A stretch of 45,608 nt of DNA from Mycobacterium asiaticum (GCF_001668675.1 NZ_LZKQ01000306.1:1-45608), one strand, 5' to 3'. Shown: positions 21,792 to 30,948, counted from the first letter of the stretch. A program made the numbers and translations. Notes: generated by a model not told the origin, from the sequence alone.

Positions 21792-23132
21792 ATGGAGCGA
21801 CGAGTCGAACCCATGCCGGCTCTGCGGATCGCTACCTGGCTCTACCACTTTCGGGAAAGCCTCTTTGCGTTGCCCACCCTGGTGGTGTTGGCCGGGGCCG
21901 TCCTGGCCGAAACGACCGCATATATCGACTCGGTGGTGGGCGTGGGCACCCGGGTGCCCCTGACCGTGGAGATAAACACCAATGCGGCCACCTGGCTGCT
22001 GAGCACGGTTGCCGGGGCCATGATCACTACCGCCGGGGTGGTGTTCTCGTTGACCGTGGTGAGCCTGCAGTTGGCGAGCAGTCAGTTCTCGCCGCGAGTC
22101 ATGCGCTCGTTCATCAGGAACCGCCTGAGTCAGACGGTGATCGGCACGCTGGTCGCGACGTTTGTGTTCTGCGTGCTGGTGCTGCGCCATATCAGCGGCG
22201 ATACAGCCGCCAGCGCGCCGCGGATATCGATGACGGTCGCGATCGTGCTGACCGTGACCACGGTGCTGTTGATCATCGCCTATCTGGACCGGCTGGCCCA
22301 CGGCCTGCAGGTCGGCGAAGTGGTCCGAACCATCGCGGCCGAGGCCGACGACATCATCGAAGCCATCATGCGTCAGACCCGGACCGAGACGCGCCTGCAC
22401 TCTCCGGACCTGCCCCAAGTGGACGATTTGGTGGCGGTGCGGGCACTGACCGACGGTTGGGTCACCCAGGCGCCGAGCAAGCTCATTCTCGGTGCCGTTC
22501 CGCCCTCGACGGTGGTGCGATTGGAGACACGCACGGGCGCATACATCCACCGCGGCGAGATCCTGATGACCGTTTGGCCGGTGTCCCATAACGCAGATCG
22601 CGTGCAGAAGAAACTCTTGTCCAGGGTTGAGATCGCCGATGTACGGACCATGCAGCAGGACATCGATTTCGGCATCCGGCAGCTGGTCGACGTCGCACTG
22701 CGGGCACTCAGCTCGGCGGTCAACGACCCCACCACGGCGAGCGAAGTGGTGCTGCGTCTCGGCAGCATGATGCGGACCTTGCTGAAATCGGACCTCCCGT
22801 CCTCGGCGGTAGCGGGATCGGATGGGCGGGTTCTGTTGCGCCCGTGGGACCTGACCCACGACGACTACATCGCGCACGCCTTCGAACAGATCCGCCAGGC
22901 CGGTACGTCGCAACCGCACGTCGTCGCCACCCTGTTGCGGGTGCTGCGCATGCTTATCGATCACTCACAGGCGATCGGCCGCGAAGAGCATCTGCCCGCT
23001 CTGCGCCATCAGATCGAACTGTTGAAGGAGACCATGGCGACCGTACCGGACCTGCATTCGGCCGACCTGGATCGGTTGCTGGCCATCGCCGACGAGTCGG
23101 CCCCCGACCCGGCCGAACACCCCACCAGCTAA
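21792..23132 (+). CDS. DUF2254 membrane protein
   Basis: This 446-aa predicted inner-membrane protein has hydrophobic segments at about 24-42, 66-90, 112-134 and 147-165. A soluble C-terminal half of about 270 residues includes DFGIRQLVDVALRALSSAVNDPTTA, the hallmark phrase of DUF2254. The family's function is not established; it is often annotated as a putative transport or channel-like protein. It lies 64 nt upstream of mnhA in the same direction, so it may belong to the cation antiporter transcription unit. No strong Shine-Dalgarno sequence precedes ATG 21792. Confidence 0.88.
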   Translation: MERRVEPMPALRIATWLYHFRESLFALPTLVVLAGAVLAETTAYIDSVVGVGTRVPLTVEINTNAATWLLSTVAGAMITTAGVVFSLTVVSLQLASSQFSPRVMRSFIRNRLSQTVIGTLVATFVFCVLVLRHISGDTAASAPRISMTVAIVLTVTTVLLIIAYLDRLAHGLQVGEVVRTIAAEADDIIEAIMRQTRTETRLHSPDLPQVDDLVAVRALTDGWVTQAPSKLILGAVPPSTVVRLETRTGAYIHRGEILMTVWPVSHNADRVQKKLLSRVEIADVRTMQQDIDFGIRQLVDVALRALSSAVNDPTTASEVVLRLGSMMRTLLKSDLPSSAVAGSDGRVLLRPWDLTHDDYIAHAFEQIRQAGTSQPHVVATLLRVLRMLIDHSQAIGREEHLPALRHQIELLKETMATVPDLHSADLDRLLAIADESAPDPAEHPTS

Positions 23133-23196
23133 ACCGACCGCGGTAGCACCACATACGTTGGATCGGGCGGACACCGCATCCCGACGAGGAGTCTTC

Positions 23197-25500
23197 GTGG
23201 CCAAAATCCCCGACGCCGACGCGACCGGCGAGCCGAGCCGACGGCTGCCCGCGGACTTGCCGGGCTGGTCGTCGGCGGCGTTTGCGCTGGTCGGCTTCGG
23301 GGTGTGTTGGGCGGGCTGGCGCAGCGGAGGTGGCAGCGCGACGTTGCCCTGGGTGCCCAGCCTGGACATGCACCTGCGGTTCACCTACGACGGGCTGGCC
23401 GCTCTGTACTCGATGCTGGCGTGTGGCATAGGCGCGCTGGTCTTCGCGTACGGCACCGGCTACCTGTCGCTGCACCTCGCGCATCAGCACCGGCCGGCGC
23501 GGCAACGGTGGCGGTTCTGGCCGTGGATGGTGCTGTTCGCGGTGTCGATGGTGGGGCTGGCGACGGCACAGGACCTGGTCCTGCTTTTCGTCTTCTTCGA
23601 CGTCACCGCGATCTGCTCGTACTTCCTGATCGCCTTCGACAAGGACGAGGCACCCGCGCGCCGGGCGGCGCTGATGGCGTTGCTGATCACGGTGGCCAGC
23701 GCTGTCGCCCTGCTCATCGGGGCCCTGTTGCTGTACGCGCGCTACCACACGTTCTCGCTGCCGCTGCTGATCGAGCGGGTCGATTCGGGCCCCACGACGA
23801 CGGCCGCGGCGGCACTGATCGCGGTGGCAGCGCTGGCCAAGAGCGCGCAGGTGCCGTTGCACTTCTGGTTGCCCAAGGCGATGGCGGCGCCGACCCCGGT
23901 CTCGGCGTACCTGCACTCGGCGGCCATGGTCGCCGCGGGCGTGCTGGTCCTCGGCCGGGTACATCCGTTGTTGATGCACAGTCGGCCCGTGCTGACCGCG
24001 GTGCTGGTCATCGGAGCGGCTTCGGTGGTCGTCGGCGGCATCGGCGCGCTGGGCCAGGACGTGCTGAAACAGGTGCTCGCCTACTCGACGATCTCCCAGT
24101 ACGGCTACGTGGTGATGCTCTACGGCATCGGCGGACGGCTGGCGGCGGGTGCGGCAGCGTTCTACGTCCTGGCGCACGGGGTGGCGAAGAGCGCGCTGTT
24201 CATGACGGCGGGGGCCGCCACCATGGCAACCGGTGAGGACCGGTTGTCCCGCCTCGGTGGCCTGGGCCGGCGCCGACCGGTGCTGGCGGTGGCCGCATTG
24301 TTTGCCGCGGCCAACCTCGCCGGATTGCCGCTGACGGTCGGATTCTTCAAGGACGAGCTCTACTTCGAAGCGGCGGCCGGTGCCGGTCGGCTGCTCACCG
24401 TGGGTGCGGTGGTGGCTGCCGCCCTGACCCTGGCGTACATCGGACGCTTCTGGGCGCTGCTGTTTTTGGGGCCGACGCGCACCGAGCCGCATCAGATACC
24501 TCGCGTTCTGACCTGGCCCGTGGTGGTGCTGGCCGGAATCGGCGTCGCAGGCGGTCTGGCGCCGCAGCTGTTCAGCCGGCTCGCAGCCGACGCGGGCAGC
24601 GTCACCAACGCCTCACCGTTGAGTCTGACGCCCGGTTATCACTTCGACGCGCGCGCCGGCAACCTGATGGCGTTGTGCGCGTGGACACTGGGTGCGGCGC
24701 TGCTTGCGATGCCGCGGGTGCGCGACGGCCTGTCCCAGGCGTGGCTGCGGGTGGGCGGTCGGTTCGGGCCGCTGCGGATCTATACCAGGAGCTTGCGGGC
24801 ACTGTCCCGGCTGTCGGCGGCGATCCACGACCGCGAGGTACGTGACCTGCGGAGCAGTGTCGCCGCGGTGTTGGTTCCGGCCGGGCTGCTGACCGGGCTG
24901 GTGTTCGTCCTCACGCCGATTCGGGGGGCGTATTCCATCGGCTCGATCGGCGACGTCGATTGGCTGATTCTGCCGTTGCTGGGCTTGGTCATCATCGCGA
25001 CACTGGCCGTTGCCCGGGCCTCTGCGCGGGTGGGCATGGTGCTGGCGCTCTCGGTGGTCGGCTTCGGTCTGGCTGCGGTGTATGCGCTGTTCGGTGCGCC
25101 GGACATTGCGCTGGTGGCCGTGGTGGTCGAGACGATGATCACCCTGGTCTTCATCGGCGCGCTGGCAAGACTGCCCCGGCCCGGCCCGGCTGGGGAGCTC
25201 GAAGTCCGCGCGGGCGGCCCGGAGCCGGGTAGGCCGCGGCGCCATCAGCGCAACCTCGCCGCCGGCGGCCTGGCCGGGCTGGCGGCGTTCGTCTCGGTGT
25301 GGGGGTTCCTGTCGGCCCCGAGCGCGACGCCCAGCGTGTCCGAGGAATACCTACGCCGTACCCCGAGCGCGCACGGCCAGGACGCGGTCACGGTGATCAT
25401 CACCGACTTCCGCGGCCTCGACACCCTCGCCGAGATCACCGTGCTGCTGGTCGCGGTCGTCGGGGTGGCCGCACTGCTACGGAAGGGCAAGCTGTGGTGA
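23197..25500 (+). CDS. mnhA: Mrp/Mnh Na+/H+ antiporter subunit A
   Basis: This 767-aa polytopic protein is homologous to complex I NuoL. The proton-channel signature KSAQVPLHFWLPKAMAAPTPVSAYLHSAAMVAAG is visible, with its conserved Lys, His and surrounding TM helices. Further segments lie to about residue 500. The C-terminal third (about 560-767) has the extra MrpA-specific TM helices and MbhD/E-like domain (RGLDTLAEITVLLVAVVGV). The complex expels Na+ or other cations using the proton gradient. GTG 23197 has GAGGAG 5 nt upstream; the upstream TTG extension was rejected. Its TGA overlaps mnhB (GTGA). Confidence 0.94.
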   Translation: MAKIPDADATGEPSRRLPADLPGWSSAAFALVGFGVCWAGWRSGGGSATLPWVPSLDMHLRFTYDGLAALYSMLACGIGALVFAYGTGYLSLHLAHQHRPARQRWRFWPWMVLFAVSMVGLATAQDLVLLFVFFDVTAICSYFLIAFDKDEAPARRAALMALLITVASAVALLIGALLLYARYHTFSLPLLIERVDSGPTTTAAAALIAVAALAKSAQVPLHFWLPKAMAAPTPVSAYLHSAAMVAAGVLVLGRVHPLLMHSRPVLTAVLVIGAASVVVGGIGALGQDVLKQVLAYSTISQYGYVVMLYGIGGRLAAGAAAFYVLAHGVAKSALFMTAGAATMATGEDRLSRLGGLGRRRPVLAVAALFAAANLAGLPLTVGFFKDELYFEAAAGAGRLLTVGAVVAAALTLAYIGRFWALLFLGPTRTEPHQIPRVLTWPVVVLAGIGVAGGLAPQLFSRLAADAGSVTNASPLSLTPGYHFDARAGNLMALCAWTLGAALLAMPRVRDGLSQAWLRVGGRFGPLRIYTRSLRALSRLSAAIHDREVRDLRSSVAAVLVPAGLLTGLVFVLTPIRGAYSIGSIGDVDWLILPLLGLVIIATLAVARASARVGMVLALSVVGFGLAAVYALFGAPDIALVAVVVETMITLVFIGALARLPRPGPAGELEVRAGGPEPGRPRRHQRNLAAGGLAGLAAFVSVWGFLSAPSATPSVSEEYLRRTPSAHGQDAVTVIITDFRGLDTLAEITVLLVAVVGVAALLRKGKLW

Positions 25501-25991
25501 GGCGTCGCGACCTGGTGTTGCGGGTCGTCTCCCAGGTGTTGTTGGGCCCGAGCCTGATGGTGGCGGCGGCGCTGATCGTCAAGGGCTATCGGGACACCGG
25601 GGACGGCTTCGGGGCGGGCGTGGTCGTTGCCCTCGCTATCGCGCTGCGCTACATCGGCCTCGGGGCCCGGACTGCCGAGCGGACCCTGCCGATTCTGCGG
25701 TATTCGCCATGGCTGGCGGTCGGCGGTTTGCTGCTGTCGTTGGCGGTGGGGTTCTTCCCGTTGCTGTGGAACCAGCCGTTGTTCAGCCACCGCCCCGCGG
25801 CCGGCCAGCCGGTCGCGCACTTCGGATCGCTGGAGCTGTTCACTCCGCTGCTGTTCGACATCGGGATTTTCCTGCTGGTCATCGGCGTGCTGACCATGCT
25901 GCTGCATCAACTCGCCGATCCAGACCCCGACTCCGACCGAGACATCGAGGAGCTGGACGTCGACCGCACCGAGAATGGGGAGGCGCGGTGA
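25497..25991 (+). CDS. mnhB: Mnh antiporter subunit B
   Basis: This 164-aa protein has four predicted TM segments and the MnhB pattern: GPSLMVAAALIVKGYRDTGDGFGAGVVVALAIAL (about 17-50), LELFTPLLFDIGIFLLVIGV, and an acidic C-terminal tail (DPDPDSDRDIEELDVDR). It is a structural subunit of the Mrp complex. The GTG at 25497 overlaps the mnhA stop by 4 nt, with GGAAGGG upstream. The gene ends in a GTGA overlap with mnhC, so A, B and C are coupled. Confidence 0.93.
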   Translation: MRRRDLVLRVVSQVLLGPSLMVAAALIVKGYRDTGDGFGAGVVVALAIALRYIGLGARTAERTLPILRYSPWLAVGGLLLSLAVGFFPLLWNQPLFSHRPAAGQPVAHFGSLELFTPLLFDIGIFLLVIGVLTMLLHQLADPDPDSDRDIEELDVDRTENGEAR

Positions 25992-26374
25992 ACCTCGCCT
26001 TCGCGGTCACGGCGGCCGTATTGTTCGGTGCCGGTGCCTATTTGCTGCTGCAGCACGACCTGATCCGCATCGTGGTCGGTGTCGCACTGATCTCGCAGTG
26101 CGCGGTCGTGGCGCTGATCGGGGCCAGCATGACGCGAGGGAAAGCGCCGATCGGCCCGGGGACGGGCGGTCCGGTCAGCGACCCGGTCCCCCAGGCGCTG
26201 GTTCTGACCGCGCTGGTCATCGGCCTGGCCACGCTGGCGTTGTTGCTTGCCCTGGTGCATCGGGTGGTCGTGGTGTTCGGGACCGTGCAACGCGATGAAT
26301 TGGCCGCGCAGGAGGCCGAGCACGAGGAGAGCCTCAAGCACGACGAGCAGCTGGACCGAAACGAGATGACGTGA
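25988..26374 (+). CDS. mnhC: Mnh antiporter subunit C (NuoK-like)
   Basis: This 128-aa protein has three TM segments: 3-21, 26-47 (HDLIRIVVGVALISQCAVVALIG) and 70-95 (DPVPQALVLTALVIGLATLALLLAL). It corresponds to the NuoK-like subunit; DPxPQALVLTAIVI is the family signature. A charged C-terminal tail (about 105-128) is rich in Glu and His. GTG 25988 overlaps the mnhB stop. Confidence 0.93.
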   Translation: MNLAFAVTAAVLFGAGAYLLLQHDLIRIVVGVALISQCAVVALIGASMTRGKAPIGPGTGGPVSDPVPQALVLTALVIGLATLALLLALVHRVVVVFGTVQRDELAAQEAEHEESLKHDEQLDRNEMT

Positions 26375-27765
26375 TGGCACTGTCGCTGGCGCTGCTGGTG
26401 CCCTGGGCTGCCGGCACGGTGCTGATCGCCCTCGACGGCCGGCGGCGAGGGGTCGCCTGGCTGGGTGTGACAGCGCTGATCGCGACCCTGGTGGTGTTGC
26501 TGGTCCTCACGATCCAGGTGGTGCACGACGGCCCGCAGCAGGTGGTGACCGGTGGCTGGCCGGCCGGGATCGGCATCGTGCTGCACGCCGACGCGCTGGG
26601 CGGAGTTTTCGCGCTGGTATCGCTGGTGGTGCTCATCGCGGCCCTGGCCAACGAGGCCGTGTGCGGGGCGCATACCCGCACCTTCCCCGGCCTGGTGGTG
26701 CTGCTCGCCGCGGGACTGAACGGGCTGTTCTTGACCGGTGACGTGTTCAATTTCTACGTCTTCTTCGAGATAGCGATGACCGCTTCCTATGCGCTGACCA
26801 CCTACGGTCAACAGCCCCGACAACTGCGCGCGGCGCTGATCTTCGCCTCGGTCAACCTGCTCGGTTCGTTCGTCTTCCTGCTGTCCGTGGCCGGCACCTA
26901 CCGGATCACCGGCGCTCTGGCGATGGCCGATGTCGCAGAGCGGATCAACGCGGTCGGTGCCAATGCGGCGATGCTGGTCGCGGTCGGATTCTTCGTCGCG
27001 TTCAGCGTCAAACTCGGGCTGTTCCCGTTCCACTTCTGGTTGCCGACGGTCTACGCCGGAACCCGTCCCGCCGTGGCCGCGATCCTCAGCGGCGCGGTGG
27101 CCAACATCGGCAGTTACGGCCTGCTGCGTTTCGGTGCCGGACTGTTCTCTGACGAATTGCGTTTTGCTGCAACCGCTTTGGTGCTGTTGGGGGTGGCGTC
27201 GATCCTGTACGGCGGGGTGCTCGCGGTGTCCCGCGGCGACGATGCCGAGACGCTGGCGTACTCGGCCATCGGACAGGTCGGCTATGTGCTCGTCGCCCTT
27301 AGCGTCGGCGGCCCGATCGGGCTGTCCGCGGCGGTGGTCTACAGCGTGGTCAATGCGTTGAACAAGGGATTGCTGTTCCTGGCCGCGGGGCTGCGTGGAC
27401 CCCTGGTGGCCGCGGCCTTCGTGATCGGGGCGTTCAGCGTCGCCGGCGTGCCGCCGGCCGTAGGTTTCATCGCCAAACTGGAGCTGTTCCGGGCCGCCAT
27501 CGCCGTCCACAACCCTGCGTTGCTGGTGGTGCTGGTGGTGGGCAGCGTGTTGTCGCTGATCTATATGTTCCAGATCTATCAGCGCAAGTTCTGGGTCTCC
27601 GAAGTCCGGACGGACGGCGACGGGGTTGCCGGTGTCAGCCCGCTGCCGCCGCGACTGTTCGTGGGCGCCCTGGCGGTGCTGGTCCTGTCTATCGGGGTGT
27701 GGGCCGAGCCATTGCTGGTGCTCAGCCAGGACGCCGCCAACGCGCTCAACGGGAGGTTGGGATGA
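26371..27765 (+). CDS. mnhD: Mnh antiporter subunit D (NuoN/M-like)
   Basis: This protein of about 464 aa has some 13-14 hydrophobic segments and the NuoN/M-type proton-channel motif KLGLFPFHFWLPTVYAG at about 210-226, plus YSAIGQVGYVLVAL and NALNKGLLFLAAG. It forms, with MnhA, the ion-translocating core. The start is ambiguous: GTG 26371 gives a GTGA overlap with mnhC, while ATG 26374 gives a TGATG overlap; the proteins differ by one residue. It ends in an ATGA overlap with mnhE. Confidence 0.94.
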   Translation: MMALSLALLVPWAAGTVLIALDGRRRGVAWLGVTALIATLVVLLVLTIQVVHDGPQQVVTGGWPAGIGIVLHADALGGVFALVSLVVLIAALANEAVCGAHTRTFPGLVVLLAAGLNGLFLTGDVFNFYVFFEIAMTASYALTTYGQQPRQLRAALIFASVNLLGSFVFLLSVAGTYRITGALAMADVAERINAVGANAAMLVAVGFFVAFSVKLGLFPFHFWLPTVYAGTRPAVAAILSGAVANIGSYGLLRFGAGLFSDELRFAATALVLLGVASILYGGVLAVSRGDDAETLAYSAIGQVGYVLVALSVGGPIGLSAAVVYSVVNALNKGLLFLAAGLRGPLVAAAFVIGAFSVAGVPPAVGFIAKLELFRAAIAVHNPALLVVLVVGSVLSLIYMFQIYQRKFWVSEVRTDGDGVAGVSPLPPRLFVGALAVLVLSIGVWAEPLLVLSQDAANALNGRLG

Positions 27766-28262
27766 CCGGCGCACTGGCCCGCGTGGCCACGCTCACCTCG
27801 GTGTATTTACTGGCACTGACGAGCCTGAAGCCGGGTGACATCGTCGTCGGACTGGTGCTGGCGTCGCTGATCGTCGGGTTCGGCGGCGCCATCCGAGGCC
27901 GCGATGCGCCCCCGGGTCGCCCGCCGGGCACATCCGCACTCCGCCGGCTCGCGGGGCTGCCCGGGCTCATCTTCTTCACCACCGTCGACATGTGCCAGGG
28001 GAGTTGGCACGTGGCCCAATTCTGCCTTGGTCTGCGGCCAATGACGCCCGGCCTGGTGAATGTACCGATTGAGCCGAATATCCCCAGCTCGGCTGCGGCG
28101 TGGGCGATCCGGGTCGGTCTGTCGCCGGACAGCGTCGTCGTCGCCGTCGACGACAAGACCGGTGAACTGCTCCTGCACGTGCTCGACGCACGCGACCCGG
28201 ACGCCGTCCGACGCGCCCAAGCCGCCTCCTACCGGCGCGCGCAGCGGAGCGTGTTCCCGTGA
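27762..28262 (+). CDS. mnhE: Mnh antiporter subunit E
   Basis: This 166-aa protein has N-terminal TM segments (about 10-45 and 62-80). The soluble C-terminal domain carries the MnhE pattern: WAIRVGLSPDSVVVAVDD, then LLLHVLDARDPD. ATG 27762 overlaps the mnhD stop by 4 nt and has GGGAGG at 27751-27756. It ends in a GTGA overlap with mnhF. Confidence 0.92.
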   Translation: MTGALARVATLTSVYLLALTSLKPGDIVVGLVLASLIVGFGGAIRGRDAPPGRPPGTSALRRLAGLPGLIFFTTVDMCQGSWHVAQFCLGLRPMTPGLVNVPIEPNIPSSAAAWAIRVGLSPDSVVVAVDDKTGELLLHVLDARDPDAVRRAQAASYRRAQRSVFP

Positions 28263-28537
28263 CCGGCGTGCTGAATTTCCTGTTCGTCGCCGGCCTGATG
28301 TGGAACACGCTGCTGCTGGTGGCCGGCGGATTGGTGCTGCTGCGCGCCCGCGACGTGGTCCAGCGCGTCCTCGCCCTGGACCTGCTGGCCGCCCTGGTGG
28401 TGTCGTTGCTGGCGTTGCTGAGCTACTACCACCACCAGCCCTACTACCTGGATGCGGCGGTGGCGCTGGCGCTGCTCTCCTTTGTTGCCACGGTCGCAGC
28501 CGCCCGCTATCTGGGCTCGGGAGGGCCGTTCGAATGA
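28259..28537 (+). CDS. mnhF: Mnh antiporter subunit F
   Basis: This 92-aa three-TM protein contains LLRARDVVQRVLALDLLAALVVSLLAL and YYLDAAVALALLSFVATVAAARYL, the MnhF/PhaF signature (DRVVALD-like, then DVAIVLALLGFV-like). It is a small structural subunit needed for a working Mrp complex. GTG 28259 overlaps mnhE; its stop overlaps the mnhG start (ATGA 28534-28537). Confidence 0.93.
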   Translation: MTGVLNFLFVAGLMWNTLLLVAGGLVLLRARDVVQRVLALDLLAALVVSLLALLSYYHHQPYYLDAAVALALLSFVATVAAARYLGSGGPFE

Positions 28538-28863
28538 TTTCTGTGGTGCTCGACGTCCTGGGTGGTCTTCTGCTGGTGACGGGCCTGGTGCTGTTCACGA
28601 TCAGCGTCTACGGTGTCCTGCGCTTGCCCGACACCAACAGCCAGCTGCACGCCCAGGGGCTGGCCACCGGCCCTGGAGTGATCGCCGTGCTCGCTTCCTC
28701 GATCGCCACCGAGAACGCGACCATCATCACCTTCGCTGCGCTGGGCATCGTTTTCATGGTGCTGAGTTCACCGTCGTCGGGGCACGCCATCGCCAAATCG
28801 GTGCGGCGGCGAAGCGGGGACGTTCGTCCACCGGACGACACGGCGGAGGACTCCGAACGGTAG
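28534..28863 (+). CDS. mnhG: Mnh antiporter subunit G
   Basis: This 109-aa protein has three TM segments and the MnhG pattern: FTISVYGVLRLPDTNSQLHA (GxxRlPDxxtRlHA-like), then GPGVIAVLASSIA and ITFAALGIVFMVLSSPSSGHAIAKS. The usual order A to G is complete, with every junction overlapping. The operon therefore appears intact and functional. It converges with the dedA-like gene 4 nt away. Confidence 0.92.
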   Translation: MISVVLDVLGGLLLVTGLVLFTISVYGVLRLPDTNSQLHAQGLATGPGVIAVLASSIATENATIITFAALGIVFMVLSSPSSGHAIAKSVRRRSGDVRPPDDTAEDSER

Positions 28864-28867
28864 GCCG

Positions 28868-29497
28868 CTAACCGACCGGAGTTTCTGCGGGTTGTTGCGG
28901 CTCCGTTGCCCGTGTCCGTCTGCGCAGCCAGCGGACCAGTTCGATCCCGCCGCCCATTGCCAGCGCCACCAGGAAAGAGACCGCGAACGCCAGCAGCGGT
29001 CGGTCGTCGAAGGCGTGCCCGCCGACGAACCCGATCAGCGTGTTGACCGTCGCCCACAGCAGGGCGCCGATCGCGTCGTACAGCACGAACTGGCGATACG
29101 GAAATTCCAGCACTCCGCAGGCGATGGTGGTTGCCGTGCGTCCGCCGGGCAGAAACCTCGCCACCACCACCACGGGGCCGCCGTGACGCTCCAACTGTCG
29201 CTCCGCCCACGCCAGGCCACGCTTACCCCGCTCGCCCCGGGTGATCCAACGTCGGGCCCAGCCCTCGGCGGAGTGACCGATGCGGTAGGCGATGTTGTCG
29301 CCGACGAACCCGCCGAGCGCGCCCATCGCAATCACCCAGGCCAGGATCATCGAGTGGTCGGCGGCCAGGATGCCGCCGGTGAGTAGCACCGTCTCGCTCG
29401 GCAACATCGGCAGGATGGCATCGAGGGTGCAGAAGCCGAATATCAGCGGGTACGCCCACCAGGAATGCCCGAGAGCGTCGAGCAGCGCGTCAAACAT
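28868..29497 (-). CDS. DedA/VTT-domain membrane protein
   Basis: This 209-aa DedA-family protein has the conserved acidic E35 (LPSETVLLTGG), the GDNIAYRIG segment (66-74) and the re-entrant loop signature RFLPGGRT (114-121). Predicted TM helices flank them. DedA proteins act at the membrane, some as undecaprenyl-phosphate or lipid flippases, and support envelope and proton-motive-force homeostasis. It follows the TerC gene by 15 nt on the same strand, so the two form an operon. Which lipid it handles cannot be read from sequence. Confidence 0.9.
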   Translation of the reverse strand: MFDALLDALGHSWWAYPLIFGFCTLDAILPMLPSETVLLTGGILAADHSMILAWVIAMGALGGFVGDNIAYRIGHSAEGWARRWITRGERGKRGLAWAERQLERHGGPVVVVARFLPGGRTATTIACGVLEFPYRQFVLYDAIGALLWATVNTLIGFVGGHAFDDRPLLAFAVSFLVALAMGGGIELVRWLRRRTRATEPQQPAETPVG

Positions 29498-29512
29498 GTC
29501 GCACCACCGGCA

Positions 29513-30739
29513 TCACGAAGTCAGCCCCTTGCGGGTGAACTGCTCGGCTTCGCCGCGGTCAACGGCCTCGTCGTGGCTTGACGCCGCGCGTTCGAGCAAC
29601 TCGATCAGGGCCGGTTCGCCGCGGACCTGCTGCTGGTATTTCGGGCCGAGCGCCATGATCTGGTCGCGTTCGGCGAGCAGCTTCTTGAAGATGCGCTCCC
29701 GTTCCTCGGGATCGTGGGTGTACTCGGAGTCCAGGTAGGCGGTCGCGTGTCGGCGCGCGTTGGCGATCGCCGTCTCGGCTTTGCCCCGCTTGCTTAGCAA
29801 CGACGCGATGACCGTCACCAGCAGCACACCGATGATCACCACCAGCGAGAGCGTCGTGCTGATCTCGGCCACCCGCACCGGTTCGCCGTCGTTGACGAAC
29901 GGGACGTTGTTCTCGTGCAGGGCGTGCAGGATCAGCTTCACACCGATGAAGCCCAGAATGGTTGCCAGTCCGTAGGACAGGAAGACGAGCCGGTCCAGCA
30001 AACCGTCGATCAGGAAGTACAGCTGCCGCAGGCCCAGCAACGAGAACGCCGTGGCGGTGAAGACGATGTAGACGTGCTGGGTGAGACCGAAGATCGCGGG
30101 GATCGAGTCGAGCGCGAACAGGATGTCGGTCCCGCCGAGCGCGACCATGACCAACAGCATCGGTGTCATCGCACGCTTGCCATCCACCCTGGTGAACAGC
30201 TTGTCCCCGTCGTAGTGCTCGGTGGTGCGGATGACCTTCTTCGCCCCCCGGATCACGAAGTTGTCGGCTTTGCGGGAGTCATCGTCGTCCTTCTTGAGGA
30301 TGCTCCCGGCGGTGAGCAACAAGATCAATCCGAACAGGTAGAAGATCCAGGCAAAGGCGTTGATCAGGGCCGCGCCCAGGAAGATGAAGCCGGTGCGGGC
30401 GATCAGGGCGAACGCGATCCCGAACAGCAGCACTTTCTGCTGGTCCTCGCGGGGCACCCGGAAACTGGCGATGATCACCAGGAAGACGAACAGGTTGTCG
30501 ACGGAGAGCGCCTTCTCGGTGACGTATCCGGCGAAGTACTCCGAGCCGGCGTCGCTACCGGCGAAAACAAGCACCCCGACGCCGAACAGCACGGCAATGC
30601 CCACATACAGCGCGGACCAGACCGCGGCCTCGCGCAGCTTGGGTACGTGCGCCTTACGGACATGGAAGAAGAAGTCGAATGCCAGCAGACCCGCGATGGC
30701 GAGCATGGTGAGGGCCCAAACCCAGGTGGGGACATTCAT
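29513..30739 (-). CDS. TerC/Alx-family membrane protein
   Basis: This 408-aa polytopic protein has the TerC signatures ALSVDNLFVF (77-86, Asp81/Asn82) and GGTDILFALDSIPAI (202-216, Asp205, Asp211), the acidic residues thought to bind a metal in the membrane. A charged C-terminal extension of about 75 residues follows. Alx/TerC proteins are implicated in Mn2+ efflux, metallation of exported proteins and tellurite or pH resistance. No yybP-ykoY manganese riboswitch is visible upstream. Instead a GGGTAC box within a 16-bp element shared with the isochorismatase-like gene lies about 53 nt before ATG 30739. Confidence 0.9.
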   Translation of the reverse strand: MNVPTWVWALTMLAIAGLLAFDFFFHVRKAHVPKLREAAVWSALYVGIAVLFGVGVLVFAGSDAGSEYFAGYVTEKALSVDNLFVFLVIIASFRVPREDQQKVLLFGIAFALIARTGFIFLGAALINAFAWIFYLFGLILLLTAGSILKKDDDDSRKADNFVIRGAKKVIRTTEHYDGDKLFTRVDGKRAMTPMLLVMVALGGTDILFALDSIPAIFGLTQHVYIVFTATAFSLLGLRQLYFLIDGLLDRLVFLSYGLATILGFIGVKLILHALHENNVPFVNDGEPVRVAEISTTLSLVVIIGVLLVTVIASLLSKRGKAETAIANARRHATAYLDSEYTHDPEERERIFKKLLAERDQIMALGPKYQQQVRGEPALIELLERAASSHDEAVDRGEAEQFTRKGLTS

Positions 30740-30791
30740 TCGCTACGTATGCCACCTTCTGTGCTGCTGCATGCGCGGTCTTAACCTGTCG

Positions 30792-30807
30792 GTACCCGCT
30801 CTGCAGC
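30792..30807 (-). promoter_or_regulatory. SigF-like -10 in the shared 16-bp element before TerC
   Basis: On the minus strand this reads GCTGCAGAGCGGGTAC and ends in a perfect GGGTAC. It matches 3812-3827 at 15 of 16 positions. It would give a leader of about 45 nt to the TerC start. The -35 match is poor, so the sigma factor is uncertain. Confidence 0.45.
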
Positions 30808-30890
30808 CACAGTAGGCGTGCGCTTGGCGAACTCAGATCTTGGAAGCGTTACCTCGCTCGCTCCGCTCAATTTCCGCGAACCAAACCACA

Positions 30891-30930
30891 CCGCGTGATC
30901 GCGGGCCAAAAACCGCAACCAGGTTCGGTT
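30891..30930 (-). terminator. candidate crp terminator region
   Basis: Downstream of the crp stop on the minus strand are a near-palindrome AACCGAACC-T-GGTTGCGGTT (30930 to 30911) followed by TTT, and then CCGCG-ATCA-CGCGG (30904-30891) followed by TGTGGTTTGG. Either could form a terminator hairpin, though neither has a long T-run. The rest of 30740-30890 holds no gene. Confidence 0.35.
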
Positions 30931-30948
30931 CGTGAGGGAAGCGGCTGG

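Noticed and set aside
22954..24492. Long minus-strand open frames across mnhA and other genes
   Set aside because: They are Gln/Arg/His-rich antisense frames typical of high-G+C DNA, while the plus strand encodes clear Mnh membrane proteins.
30740..30832. yybP-ykoY manganese riboswitch expected before a TerC/Alx gene
   Set aside because: The interval before TerC is short and lacks the conserved GGGGAGUAG-like and CCCGAUAUG-like segments; only a SigF-like -10 is seen.
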